A stretch of 6,125 nt of DNA, taken from contig JAADDN010000105.1 in assembly GCA_013153895.1 (NCBI GenBank), forward strand, positions 1 to 6,125, written 5' to 3'. Source of the DNA: Thermoproteota archaeon (lineage in GTDB: Archaea; Thermoproteota; Thermoprotei; Thermoproteales; Thermocladiaceae). Position numbers and translations under genes: made by a program. Numbering within the stretch: the first letter of the stretch is position 1; every line of letters begins with the position of its first letter. Shown one piece after another: positions 1 through 5,587 of this stretch. Under the pieces are notes generated by a model. The model was not told the DNA's origin. It did no database searches and saw only the letters and a list, made by a program, of their open reading frames with translations.

Positions 1-901
1 TTACATACCATGGATAAAAAATTATGAATATGTATGATGGAACTGCTGCAGCTAAGGTTAGATATGTATAAGCTTTGCTCCTACTTATATCTCTTGTCAT
101 GAGCAGGTATGATGTTAATCCTTGAGCAGCTGATCCACATATATTATATATGTTGTACACTACTGCTAATGCTAGAAAGAAACCTGATACATAATTGAAT
201 CCTAGTAACTTACTCATATAAAATGCATCTATGCTATATATGAATGTTGCTAAAGTTCCGAATAATGGTATATATGATTTTTTAAACCATCTCTTAAGAC
301 ATTCAGAGACTTTAGCCTTGCTTATCTTTATAATATTCTTAAACTGTAGAGATAAAAATGATATTGATATTAGATAGCATATGATTATGATAGAGAAGAG
401 ATTTATTATTGTAAGTGCTCTTACTATTACTAACAGTATTATCAGTGCTGCCTGTACTGTTCTCAGAATAAGGAATGCGAGCTGTGTGATGTGAGGTCTA
501 TATGCATTAGATATTGTTGTCAATATATCATAAATTATGTATAGTAATCCTAGGGATGCTGCAAGTATTGATAATATTAGTGGAACATTATATACGAGTG
601 ATAGAACGGTAAGTGATATTAAGTAGGATATTGTACCAATTATGAGACTTATCTTTATACTTGCTTTAGAGACCCTGAGTCCATATGCTTCTTCTCTAAA
701 AGTCCAGAATTTTATTGGAGTCTGCAATGCTGCTAGAAATGTTATAAACCTAGACATGTAGAAACTATAAAGTCCATAGAACTCTCTTGGTAGGTATCTA
801 GGTACAAATATTATACTTACTAGTCTAGATAATGAGGCTAATGTTCTGAAAATTATGCTTAGTACAGCTTCTCTAAATGGTCTTCTCTGTATCATTTTCA
901 C
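1..901 (-). CDS. Polysaccharide flippase-like membrane protein (Wzx/MATE-type), 3' end cut by window edge
   Basis: The minus strand is open without a stop from 943 to the left edge. With the GTG at 901 as start there are 300 codons, and the C-terminus lies outside the window. The protein is strongly hydrophobic, with about nine possible membrane helices, roughly at residues 12-33, 42-62, 82-104, 107-127, 141-160, 163-185, 211-229, 238-255 and 279-297. The N-terminal segment RYLPREFYGLYSF (35-47) followed by a hydrophobic helix resembles the start of Wzx-type polysaccharide flippases, and a second-half helix carries a buried Asp (D225), also seen in that family. Such proteins move lipid-linked sugars across the membrane for glycan or S-layer glycosylation. 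GTG at 901 is preferred because AAGGAGG lies 8 bases upstream; ATG 943 and ATG 895 are in-frame alternatives. It is divergent from the neighbouring cluster. The membrane nature is secure; the flippase assignment is from pattern only, and another multi-helix transporter is possible. Confidence 0.72.
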   Translation of the reverse strand, partial: MKMIQRRPFREAVLSIIFRTLASLSRLVSIIFVPRYLPREFYGLYSFYMSRFITFLAALQTPIKFWTFREEAYGLRVSKASIKISLIIGTISYLISLTVLSLVYNVPLILSILAASLGLLYIIYDILTTISNAYRPHITQLAFLILRTVQAALIILLVIVRALTIINLFSIIIICYLISISFLSLQFKNIIKISKAKVSECLKRWFKKSYIPLFGTLATFIYSIDAFYMSKLLGFNYVSGFFLALAVVYNIYNICGSAAQGLTSYLLMTRDISRSKAYTYLTLAAAVPSYIFIIFYPWYV

Positions 902-909
902 GTCAGTTG

Positions 910-916
910 CCTCCTT
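910..916 (-). promoter_or_regulatory. Shine-Dalgarno site of the flippase-like gene
   Basis: On the minus strand this reads AAGGAGG, a strong match to the archaeal 16S rRNA 3' end, 8 bases before GTG 901. It decides the start in favour of 901 over ATG 943, which has no such motif in front of it. If the TATA-like element at 975-983 is used, the mRNA leader would be about 50 bases. Confidence 0.6.
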
Positions 917-974
917 ATTTTTGTCAAGTTTAATATGTATCATTTCTAGTACTGTTACTTTCTGAATGATTAAC

Positions 975-983
975 TTATTAATA
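975..983. promoter_or_regulatory. TATA-like element shared by divergent genes
   Basis: TTATTAATA sits between the divergent flippase-like gene and the winged-helix gene, and it is nearly its own reverse complement. On the plus strand its centre is about 28 bases before ATG 1007, the spacing expected for a leaderless or near-leaderless archaeal transcript; there is no Shine-Dalgarno site before that ATG. On the minus strand it would place a start near 953. TBP binds nearly symmetrical boxes, so one box could serve both directions. The function is inferred from spacing alone. Confidence 0.45.
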
Positions 984-1006
984 GTGGTCGTAGATAAGGT
1001 ACATAT

Positions 1007-1192
1007 ATGGAGGGGCTTAAAAGCAAGATATATGAGTTCCTTGTCAGGAATAGAGGAAAAGTATTTACTGTAGAAGAGATTGCTAAAGCAGTTAACGAAG
1101 AACGTATTAGTGTTGTTAAAGCACAGCTAACTAGGCTAGTTAAGGAGGGTAAAGTGATTAAGGTAGATATCGATAAATATAAGGCAGTGTAA
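1007..1192 (+). CDS. Small winged-helix DNA-binding protein (61 aa)
   Basis: This short protein has the layout of a single winged-helix domain: helix 1 at residues 3-14, helix 2 at 20-28 (TVEEIAKAV), a recognition-type helix at 32-47 (ending TRLVKEGKV), and two short strands forming a wing at 48-60. No effector or extra domain is present, so it is probably a DNA-binding regulator or structural DNA-binding protein; its target is unknown. The ATG lies where a leaderless transcript from the TATA-like element at 975-983 would begin. It is the first gene of a plus-strand cluster, with 17 bases between its stop and the start of the reductase gene, so it may control that operon or its own promoter region. 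The fold call is fairly secure; the role is inferred. Confidence 0.75.
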   Translation: MEGLKSKIYEFLVRNRGKVFTVEEIAKAVNEERISVVKAQLTRLVKEGKVIKVDIDKYKAV

Positions 1193-1209
1193 GTACAGTA
1201 CAGGGAACC

Positions 1210-2409
1210 GTGAGAAAGATATTTGTTGCTGGTCTAGGTGTTGCTGGTTCCTCTCTAATATACTTAGCTAGCAACATTATGCAAAATAATGTGCAAATCT
1301 ATGCTTGCGATTCTCGAATTACACCTTGGACACATATTGTATGTGGAGAACTTGTTCCAGAAGTATCATGTTTGAAAGGTAAGGTTCCTGAACAAGTTTA
1401 TGATTATTTAACATATTCTCAGAAGATATTGATGGAGAATACACGTATTGTAAGATCTTTCAATAATATGATTATAATTATTGATGATCTAACGTTTAAT
1501 ATTAATTTTAGATTTTATATGATTGATAAATCTTTATTAATAAGGAACCTTATAGAGAAGTCTGAGAGAAAGTGTGATCTAATGTTAGGATATTCAGCAT
1601 ATCGTTATGATGTTCATAAGAATTTTATGAGAGTTTACTTGAGGTCTCGTGAAGGTCATAAGAAGAGTATTGATGTAGATATAATTATTGCTGCTGATTC
1701 ATTTCCATCTGTGTTCTATTCTTCAGATATATGGTACATGCTTTCAGAATCTAAATATCGTTATCTTACCTGTATATCATGTATAGCAGAGATGGAGCAG
1801 ATAATTGAATGTCCAACAATCATTATTGACCCAGATATATGTCCTGGAGGTTATGGCTGGATCTTTCCAAGATCTAATGATGTTGCTAATGTTGGTATAG
1901 GATTTCTTACTGAAAATGTCATTAATATTAGTAACATGTTTGAAAAGTTTTTAAGAAAGTTTAATCTAAAGAGATTAACTAAGCCTTTATCAAAGACTTT
2001 GCCTGTTGATGGAATTATAACATCAAGCGTTCACAACATAATCTATATTGGTGATGCTGGTGGCTTCGTGGTTCCAACTAATGGTGCTGGTATAAATCCT
2101 GCTATTGCGAGCTCCATCATAGCATTAGAATCTAAACTAGATTCTGAAATATTTAATGAGAAGGTTAGAAAGGTTTTTGGAGATTATTTTAACAAGCTTG
2201 TAAAGTTAAGGAAGATAATTGATAAATATCTCATAGATAAGAATCTCTTTAAAAGTCTTGTAAAGGAGTTGAAGAGAGGGAAAATTCTCATGCCTCTCTT
2301 TAGGAAAGTTCTTAGCGACCTCATGCTTGGTCATGTAGTACCTATGTATAGGATAGTTATACCATGTATCGATAGTCTAGTGACATCACTTAAATTTCCC
2401 CGATTATAA
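1210..2409 (+). CDS. Geranylgeranyl reductase family FAD-dependent prenyl reductase
   Basis: This 399-residue flavoprotein has the hallmarks of the geranylgeranyl reductase (GGR) family. There is an N-terminal dinucleotide-binding GLGVAG at 8-13 after a beta strand, and a CGE motif at 45-47 as in archaeal GGRs. PGGYGWIFP at 212-220 fits the family signature PxxYxWxFP that lines the prenyl pocket, and the second FAD motif GDAGG at 281-285 is followed by P289 and GAGINPA at 292-298. The family hydrogenates double bonds of prenyl chains: archaeal membrane lipids, menaquinone side chains or polyprenols. The usual ADG triplet is ADS here (162-164). The GTG start is supported because the Rossmann strand begins at residue 4; only a weak GGGA precedes it. 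The stop overlaps the polyprenyl synthase start by one base (TAATG), suggesting translational coupling and a shared pathway. Codons end in T more often than in neighbouring genes. Which prenyl substrate it reduces cannot be told. Confidence 0.88.
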   Translation: MRKIFVAGLGVAGSSLIYLASNIMQNNVQIYACDSRITPWTHIVCGELVPEVSCLKGKVPEQVYDYLTYSQKILMENTRIVRSFNNMIIIIDDLTFNINFRFYMIDKSLLIRNLIEKSERKCDLMLGYSAYRYDVHKNFMRVYLRSREGHKKSIDVDIIIAADSFPSVFYSSDIWYMLSESKYRYLTCISCIAEMEQIIECPTIIIDPDICPGGYGWIFPRSNDVANVGIGFLTENVINISNMFEKFLRKFNLKRLTKPLSKTLPVDGIITSSVHNIIYIGDAGGFVVPTNGAGINPAIASSIIALESKLDSEIFNEKVRKVFGDYFNKLVKLRKIIDKYLIDKNLFKSLVKELKRGKILMPLFRKVLSDLMLGHVVPMYRIVIPCIDSLVTSLKFPRL

Positions 2410-3290
2410 TGAGGTCGAGTAAGGTCGTGTACCTCTATCTTCCTCGTGAGGTTGAGCTAGCGTTGAAGGAGGTTGTGAGATGCTTATCTGATATCTGTCG
2501 TGTAAGGTATCTGTCTGACAGGTTATATAAATCAACTCTACACTATATAGCTAACCGTGGAAAGCTTATTAGACCTGTCCTTCTTCTCCTGACCTGTCAC
2601 ATGTTGAATGGAGATCTAGATAAGGCTATCAGAGCTGCTGTTGCTGTAGAGTGTGTTCATATTGCATCTCTTCTTCAGGATGATGTCTTCGACATGCATA
2701 GAGAGAGGAGAGGAGTTTCAACTCCACGTGAGCTGTTTGGAGACTTCTTCTCTATTCTTGCAAGCAACGTGTTCATAGCTAAAGCTGTGGAGTATAGTAT
2801 ACTTACAGGAGTAGATAAGGTACCGATAGAGATAGCTAGAGCCGCCATAGATCTAGCAGATGGTGAAGCTCTCGAGCTTGAGCTTAGAGAGAGCTCGAGA
2901 ATAGATCCTCAACATTACTTCTCTATAATACGTAAGAAGACTGCATCACTAATAGAGGCAGCTATGGTCATAGGTGCTTACCTATCTAAAGCATCTGAGA
3001 GAGATGTTAAGAAAGTTAGGATGCTCGGAAGATTATTAGGAATACTTTACCAGGTGAGAGATGATATAATAGATTTTCTCGATGGTGAGAATGAGAAGGT
3101 TAACATTGTTAACGTGTTCATGAGTAGTGGTCTAGATAGAGACTCAGCTCTTGATAAAGCGTTAAAAATATTGAGAAACTTGTTCAAAAGTGTTGATAAA
3201 GCTATAGATTCAGTATTTGGAGAGAAAGGTCAGATACTCAAATCGCTAGTTCACTCTAACCTACGTCTACATATAGCAGACTTATTTTAG
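2409..3290 (+). CDS. Trans-polyprenyl diphosphate synthase (GGPP synthase family, possibly long-chain)
   Basis: This 293-residue protein is a head-to-tail isoprenyl diphosphate synthase, which condenses isopentenyl diphosphate with an allylic diphosphate. Visible motifs are GKLIRP (51-56), the first Asp-rich motif DDVFD (91-95) followed by RR (100-101), KKT (176-178), and QVRDDIID (215-222) with the second Asp-rich motif. The position five residues before the first Asp is Ala86 with Ser87 after it. Archaeal C20 synthases usually have a bulky aromatic there, so a longer product (C30 or more) is plausible. Gln90 replaces the common His just before DDxxD. The Lys/Asp-rich stretch that normally follows the second motif (GKxxGxDxxxGK type) is not recognisable, and the protein is some 30 residues shorter than typical members. 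It is translationally coupled to the GGR-family gene upstream and has no Shine-Dalgarno site of its own. The family is secure; the chain length is inference. Confidence 0.9.
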   Translation: MRSSKVVYLYLPREVELALKEVVRCLSDICRVRYLSDRLYKSTLHYIANRGKLIRPVLLLLTCHMLNGDLDKAIRAAVAVECVHIASLLQDDVFDMHRERRGVSTPRELFGDFFSILASNVFIAKAVEYSILTGVDKVPIEIARAAIDLADGEALELELRESSRIDPQHYFSIIRKKTASLIEAAMVIGAYLSKASERDVKKVRMLGRLLGILYQVRDDIIDFLDGENEKVNIVNVFMSSGLDRDSALDKALKILRNLFKSVDKAIDSVFGEKGQILKSLVHSNLRLHIADLF

Positions 3291-3302
3291 AAAATTGAGG
3301 TA

Positions 3303-3309
3303 TTTATAA
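3303..3309 (+). promoter_or_regulatory. TATA box of the RHH-aroB unit
   Basis: TTTATAA matches the archaeal TATA consensus and is centred about 24 bases before ATG 3330, giving a leaderless transcript. A purine-rich stretch (GAAAATTGAGG, 3290-3300) precedes it and could be the BRE. It lies in the 39-base gap after the polyprenyl synthase stop, so it separates the two transcription units. Confidence 0.65.
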
Positions 3310-3327
3310 GCTGTCAACATCTTATAA
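3304..3327. repeat. Perfect 7-base inverted repeat over the promoter, possible operator
   Basis: TTATAAG (3304-3310) and CTTATAA (3321-3327) are exact reverse complements separated by 10 bases, with half-site centres 17 bases apart. The left arm overlaps the TATA box and the right arm ends two bases before the start codon of the ribbon-helix-helix gene. Dimeric RHH repressors often bind such symmetric sites in their own promoters, so autoregulation is a reasonable guess. AT-rich DNA makes chance symmetry fairly likely. Confidence 0.4.
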
Positions 3328-3329
3328 CG

Positions 3330-3884
3330 ATGGAGATCCCACAGGTAATAGACGTGGATGGAATGAAACTAAGGTTCGAAGATCTATTTAAGGCACCTGA
3401 GAAGGATGGTACAGTAATATCTGTCAGAGTACATAGATCTGTAAAGGAGGCTCTAATGAGATTAGCTGAGAAGGAGGGTCTACATGGAGTATCAGAGCTA
3501 GTGAGGTATATAATAGCTGGATTCCTAATGGGTAAGTACAAGATAGTTAAGCCAGATCCAAAAGTACTTGCTCCACCAATATATTTAAACATTAATGTAG
3601 TAAAGACGACGAGACCGCCTAATGAGAATCCTGAAGAAGCAGAACTTGCTCTTGAGGCTCTAGAAGCTAAAGCAGAGATAGAGGAGGTAATTAAGGAGGC
3701 TGAAGACTTCATAACAAAGGCTAAGTTGAAGGCCGTCAAGTTACAGGGTAATGAGTATGCTAGAAAGCTTAGAACTAAGATATTTAAGGCAATGGTCAAA
3801 GCTGTAAGATACAACTTTAGAGATCGTATAGAGAAGTTAAAACAGTTATTCGAAGAGCTTAACAACCTCCTCGTCAATAGGTAG
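3330..3884 (+). CDS. Ribbon-helix-helix DNA-binding protein with helical C-terminal tail
   Basis: Residues 28-66 look like a CopG/Arc-type ribbon-helix-helix: a short strand TVISVRV (28-34), helix A from SVKEALMRLAEKEG (37-50), a glycine-containing turn (HGVS), and helix B ELVRYIIAGFL (56-66). Such proteins dimerise through the strand and bind DNA. Residues 1-27 form a short N-terminal extension. A proline-rich linker at about 73-101 leads to a highly charged, alanine- and glutamate-rich helical region (102-182) likely to be a coiled coil or oligomerisation domain. I do not recognise a named family for the whole protein. The ATG fits a leaderless mRNA from the TATA box at 3303-3309, whose promoter holds an inverted repeat. 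aroB follows after 13 bases, so this protein may regulate its own operon. An antisense open frame over the same stretch is a shadow of this gene. Confidence 0.75.
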   Translation: MEIPQVIDVDGMKLRFEDLFKAPEKDGTVISVRVHRSVKEALMRLAEKEGLHGVSELVRYIIAGFLMGKYKIVKPDPKVLAPPIYLNINVVKTTRPPNENPEEAELALEALEAKAEIEEVIKEAEDFITKAKLKAVKLQGNEYARKLRTKIFKAMVKAVRYNFRDRIEKLKQLFEELNNLLVNR

Positions 3885-3897
3885 TTAGGTATCTACT

Positions 3898-5016
3898 GTG
3901 AGCAGAATAGAGAGAGTGATAGTAAAGCCAACATACTCTCCAGAGTATCCAGTAATAATAGGAGACTCAGTGTTAGAAAAGGTTTCAGAAATAATTCAAC
4001 GAGAACTTCAACAGAGTCCTGATAAGATTGTAATATTTGTTCAAGAACCTGTAAATAAGATTGATCTGTTTAATAAGCTTGTAGAGAATCTACGAGAGAC
4101 CTATAATACTTACATAGTTGAGGTTCCTTCAGGAGAGACTGCTAAGTCAATAGACTACGTGCTCAAATATGTACATTATCTACATGATATACAGGCAACA
4201 AGAGCAACATTAATTATTGGAGTCGGTGGAGGAGCTTTAGGAGACTTAGTAGGTTTTCTATCCTCAATATATCTTAGAGGTCTACCTCTCGTACTGATCC
4301 CTACGACCCTACTCTCGATGGTAGACTCATCTATAGGTGGAAAAAATGCTGTAAATTTATTCAATATAAAGAACGTGTTAGGAACATTTTATCAACCTAA
4401 GATAGTTATAGAGGATCTACGCTTCTTAGATACACTTCCTGAACGTGAACTTAAGTCAGGTCTTGCAGAAGTAGTTAAGTATGGTGTAACAATAAATCCA
4501 ACAATTGTGAAGATTGTAGAGAACGATTTTGATAAAATATTGAAGAGAGATAGAGATATACTTATAGATCTCGTGAAGCTATCTGTTGAATGTAAAGCAT
4601 GGATTGTGAACCTAGATGAGAGAGAGGAGAAGGATGTTCGACAGATACTTAACTATGGCCATACTGTAGGTCATGGAATAGAGGCAGCTGCAGGTGGAGC
4701 ATTAACACATGGAGAGTGTGTGATGATAGGCATGATAATTGAGTCTGATCTTGGAGTACGCTTAGGATACACTGATAAACTAGTATGGTCAAAGCTTACC
4801 GAGATATCTAAGAGCATAGGCTTACCTAATAAGATTCCTAAGAGCATAGATAAGAGAGAGATTCTTAAGAAGATCGAGTATGATAAGAAGAGGGTAGGAA
4901 CAATCATAAAGTTGCCAGTAGTCCATAGATTAGGAGAGTTCGAGATAGTTAAGATGGAGATCTCTAAGCTTATTAGCTACCTAGATAATATACTCGAAGA
5001 GTACTACGAGAAGTAG
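3898..5016 (+). CDS. aroB: 3-dehydroquinate synthase
   Basis: This 372-residue protein matches classical NAD-dependent, metal-dependent 3-dehydroquinate synthase, which converts DAHP to 3-dehydroquinate in the second step of the shikimate pathway (cytoplasmic). The NAD-binding GVGGGALGDLVGF lies at 108-120, IPTTLL at 134-139, DSSIGGKNAVN at 143-153, and KNVLGTFYQP at 158-167. The metal ligands expected in the family are in place: E191 in GLAEVVKYG, H255 in NYGHTVGHG and H271 in THGE, with H259 also conserved. The Thr usual in GGKT is Asn here. Length is typical. The GTG start (3898) has AGGT 7 bases upstream; only 13 bases separate it from the RHH gene, so the two are probably co-transcribed. 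No other shikimate gene is within view. Euryarchaea often use an unrelated route to dehydroquinate; Crenarchaea use this enzyme. The assignment is secure. Confidence 0.96.
   Translation: MSRIERVIVKPTYSPEYPVIIGDSVLEKVSEIIQRELQQSPDKIVIFVQEPVNKIDLFNKLVENLRETYNTYIVEVPSGETAKSIDYVLKYVHYLHDIQATRATLIIGVGGGALGDLVGFLSSIYLRGLPLVLIPTTLLSMVDSSIGGKNAVNLFNIKNVLGTFYQPKIVIEDLRFLDTLPERELKSGLAEVVKYGVTINPTIVKIVENDFDKILKRDRDILIDLVKLSVECKAWIVNLDEREEKDVRQILNYGHTVGHGIEAAAGGALTHGECVMIGMIIESDLGVRLGYTDKLVWSKLTEISKSIGLPNKIPKSIDKREILKKIEYDKKRVGTIIKLPVVHRLGEFEIVKMEISKLISYLDNILEEYYEK
4985..4992 (+). promoter_or_regulatory. Possible TATA box inside the end of aroB for the C/D sRNA
   Basis: ATAATATA lies within the last codons of aroB, centred about 26 bases before position 5014, where the terminal stem of the proposed C/D box RNA begins. 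That is the usual TATA-to-start distance in archaea. The sequence also encodes part of the AroB C-terminus and the genome is AT-rich, so it may be coincidental. Confidence 0.35.
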
Positions 5017-5080
5017 GGATGATGATCTCCTGCCCCCACAGTATTTGATAGATGAAGATTGCCGGGCCGGCACTGACCTA
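5014..5080 (+). ncRNA. Candidate C/D box guide sRNA (2'-O-methylation guide)
   Basis: The gap after aroB has the layout of an archaeal C/D box sRNA, about 67 nt. The C box is ATGATGA (5019-5025) and the D box CTGA (5073-5076). UAGG (5014-5017) and CCUA (5077-5080) flank them and pair as the terminal stem. Internally, TTGA (5045-5048) is a weak D' box and TAGATGA (5049-5055) a C' box, with almost no spacer between them. Guide segments would be about 5026-5044 and 5056-5072. Both are GC-rich against an AT-rich background, as expected of rRNA- or tRNA-pairing guides. Such RNAs assemble with L7Ae, Nop5 and fibrillarin and direct methylation of the target base pairing five positions upstream of D or D'. 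The RNA starts on the aroB stop codon; overlap with gene ends is known for archaeal sRNAs. I could not identify the targets from memory, and the D' box is not canonical. Confidence 0.72.
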
Positions 5081-5087
5081 GGAAGAA

Positions 5088-5094
5088 TTATTTA
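5088..5094 (+). promoter_or_regulatory. TATA box of the TFE-beta gene
   Basis: TTATTTA is centred about 26 bases before ATG 5117, so transcription would start at or next to the start codon and give a leaderless mRNA. No canonical Shine-Dalgarno motif stands at the right distance, although GAGGATAGATCTC precedes the ATG. It lies directly downstream of the sRNA candidate. Confidence 0.5.
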
Positions 5095-5108
5095 GAGGAT
5101 TTAGAGGA
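5091..5108 (+). repeat. Two tandem copies of a 9-base unit
   Basis: TTTAGAGGA occurs at 5091-5099 and again at 5100-5108 without a gap, between the TATA-like box and the TFE-beta start codon. It may be a small slippage duplication that shifts promoter spacing, or a direct-repeat factor site. Nothing in the sequence decides between these. Confidence 0.6.
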
Positions 5109-5116
5109 TAGATCTC

Positions 5117-5587
5117 ATGAGTAGTCAACATGGTGAGCAGCTTTCTGAGATAGAGTTGAAAATACTGATGCAATTATATAAGTCAGGTGGATCATATATA
5201 CAGAGGAACCTCTGGAAAGCTATAAACGTTGATGGAAAGACAGGATTACCATACTTACTCAAACTTGAGAAACGTGGTCTAGTTGTGAGAGAGAAGATTA
5301 GCGACTCTAGGAGAGCTCAATATCTCGTAAAATTGACTCCAGAAGGAAGGAAGATAGTTGAAGAGTATCTTAAAGCAACTGCTCCAGGAAGAAAAGAAGT
5401 TCTAGAAGTAGATTATACATTGAGACCTGAGGAGCTTAATGAAGCTGAGAAGATCCTTATAACTATACCATGTCTCTATTGTCCATTTCTAGAGTATTGT
5501 GGTAAAGCTAAGCATCTTGACCCAGCTAAGTGTGAGCTCTTCTCGAAATGGATATTAAGTAAAGTTCAGCAGAGTGAGACAAGATGA
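5117..5587 (+). CDS. Transcription factor TFE subunit beta (RPC34/RPC39-like, Fe-S)
   Basis: This 156-residue protein joins an N-terminal winged-helix domain (about 10-88) to a C-terminal four-cysteine motif: C119, C122, C128 and C139 (spacing CxxC-x5-C-x10-C), with DPAKC and a following LFSKWI helix. This arrangement is that of archaeal TFE-beta, the homologue of the RNA polymerase III subunit RPC39/Rpc34, in which the cysteines hold a [4Fe-4S] cluster. It pairs with TFE-alpha to promote open-complex formation by RNA polymerase. Wing residues IQRNLWKAI (28-36) also resemble the family. The ATG start fits a leaderless transcript from the upstream TATA-like box. Its stop overlaps the thpR start by 4 bases (ATGA). 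A plain MarR-type regulator is the alternative, but the cysteine pattern argues against it. Confidence 0.87.
   Translation: MSSQHGEQLSEIELKILMQLYKSGGSYIQRNLWKAINVDGKTGLPYLLKLEKRGLVVREKISDSRRAQYLVKLTPEGRKIVEEYLKATAPGRKEVLEVDYTLRPEELNEAEKILITIPCLYCPFLEYCGKAKHLDPAKCELFSKWILSKVQQSETR

Noticed and set aside
1..1000. Left 1 kb as non-coding DNA
   Set aside because: The minus strand is fully open to the edge and translates into a coherent multi-helix membrane protein with a Shine-Dalgarno site.
3314..3877. 187-codon open frame on the minus strand opposite the RHH gene
   Set aside because: It mirrors the RHH gene almost end to end, its product is a serine- and leucine-rich string without domain features, and the plus-strand frame has a promoter and a recognisable DNA-binding fold.
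4176..4364. Minus-strand open frame inside aroB
   Set aside because: It lies antisense to the most conserved part of aroB and has no promoter or motif; it is a coding shadow.
4671..4907. Second minus-strand open frame inside aroB
   Set aside because: It is antisense to the conserved HGE region of aroB, with no ribosome-binding site or family resemblance.
5019..5048. Nine-codon reading frame ATG ATG ATC ... TGA after aroB
   Set aside because: It is too short and the ATGs are explained as the C box of the sRNA candidate; the sequence is better read as structured RNA.
5060..5072. GC-rich self-complementary patch as an intrinsic terminator
   Set aside because: The arms cannot form a hairpin with a proper loop, no T run follows, and archaeal terminators do not need a GC hairpin; it fits better as a guide segment.
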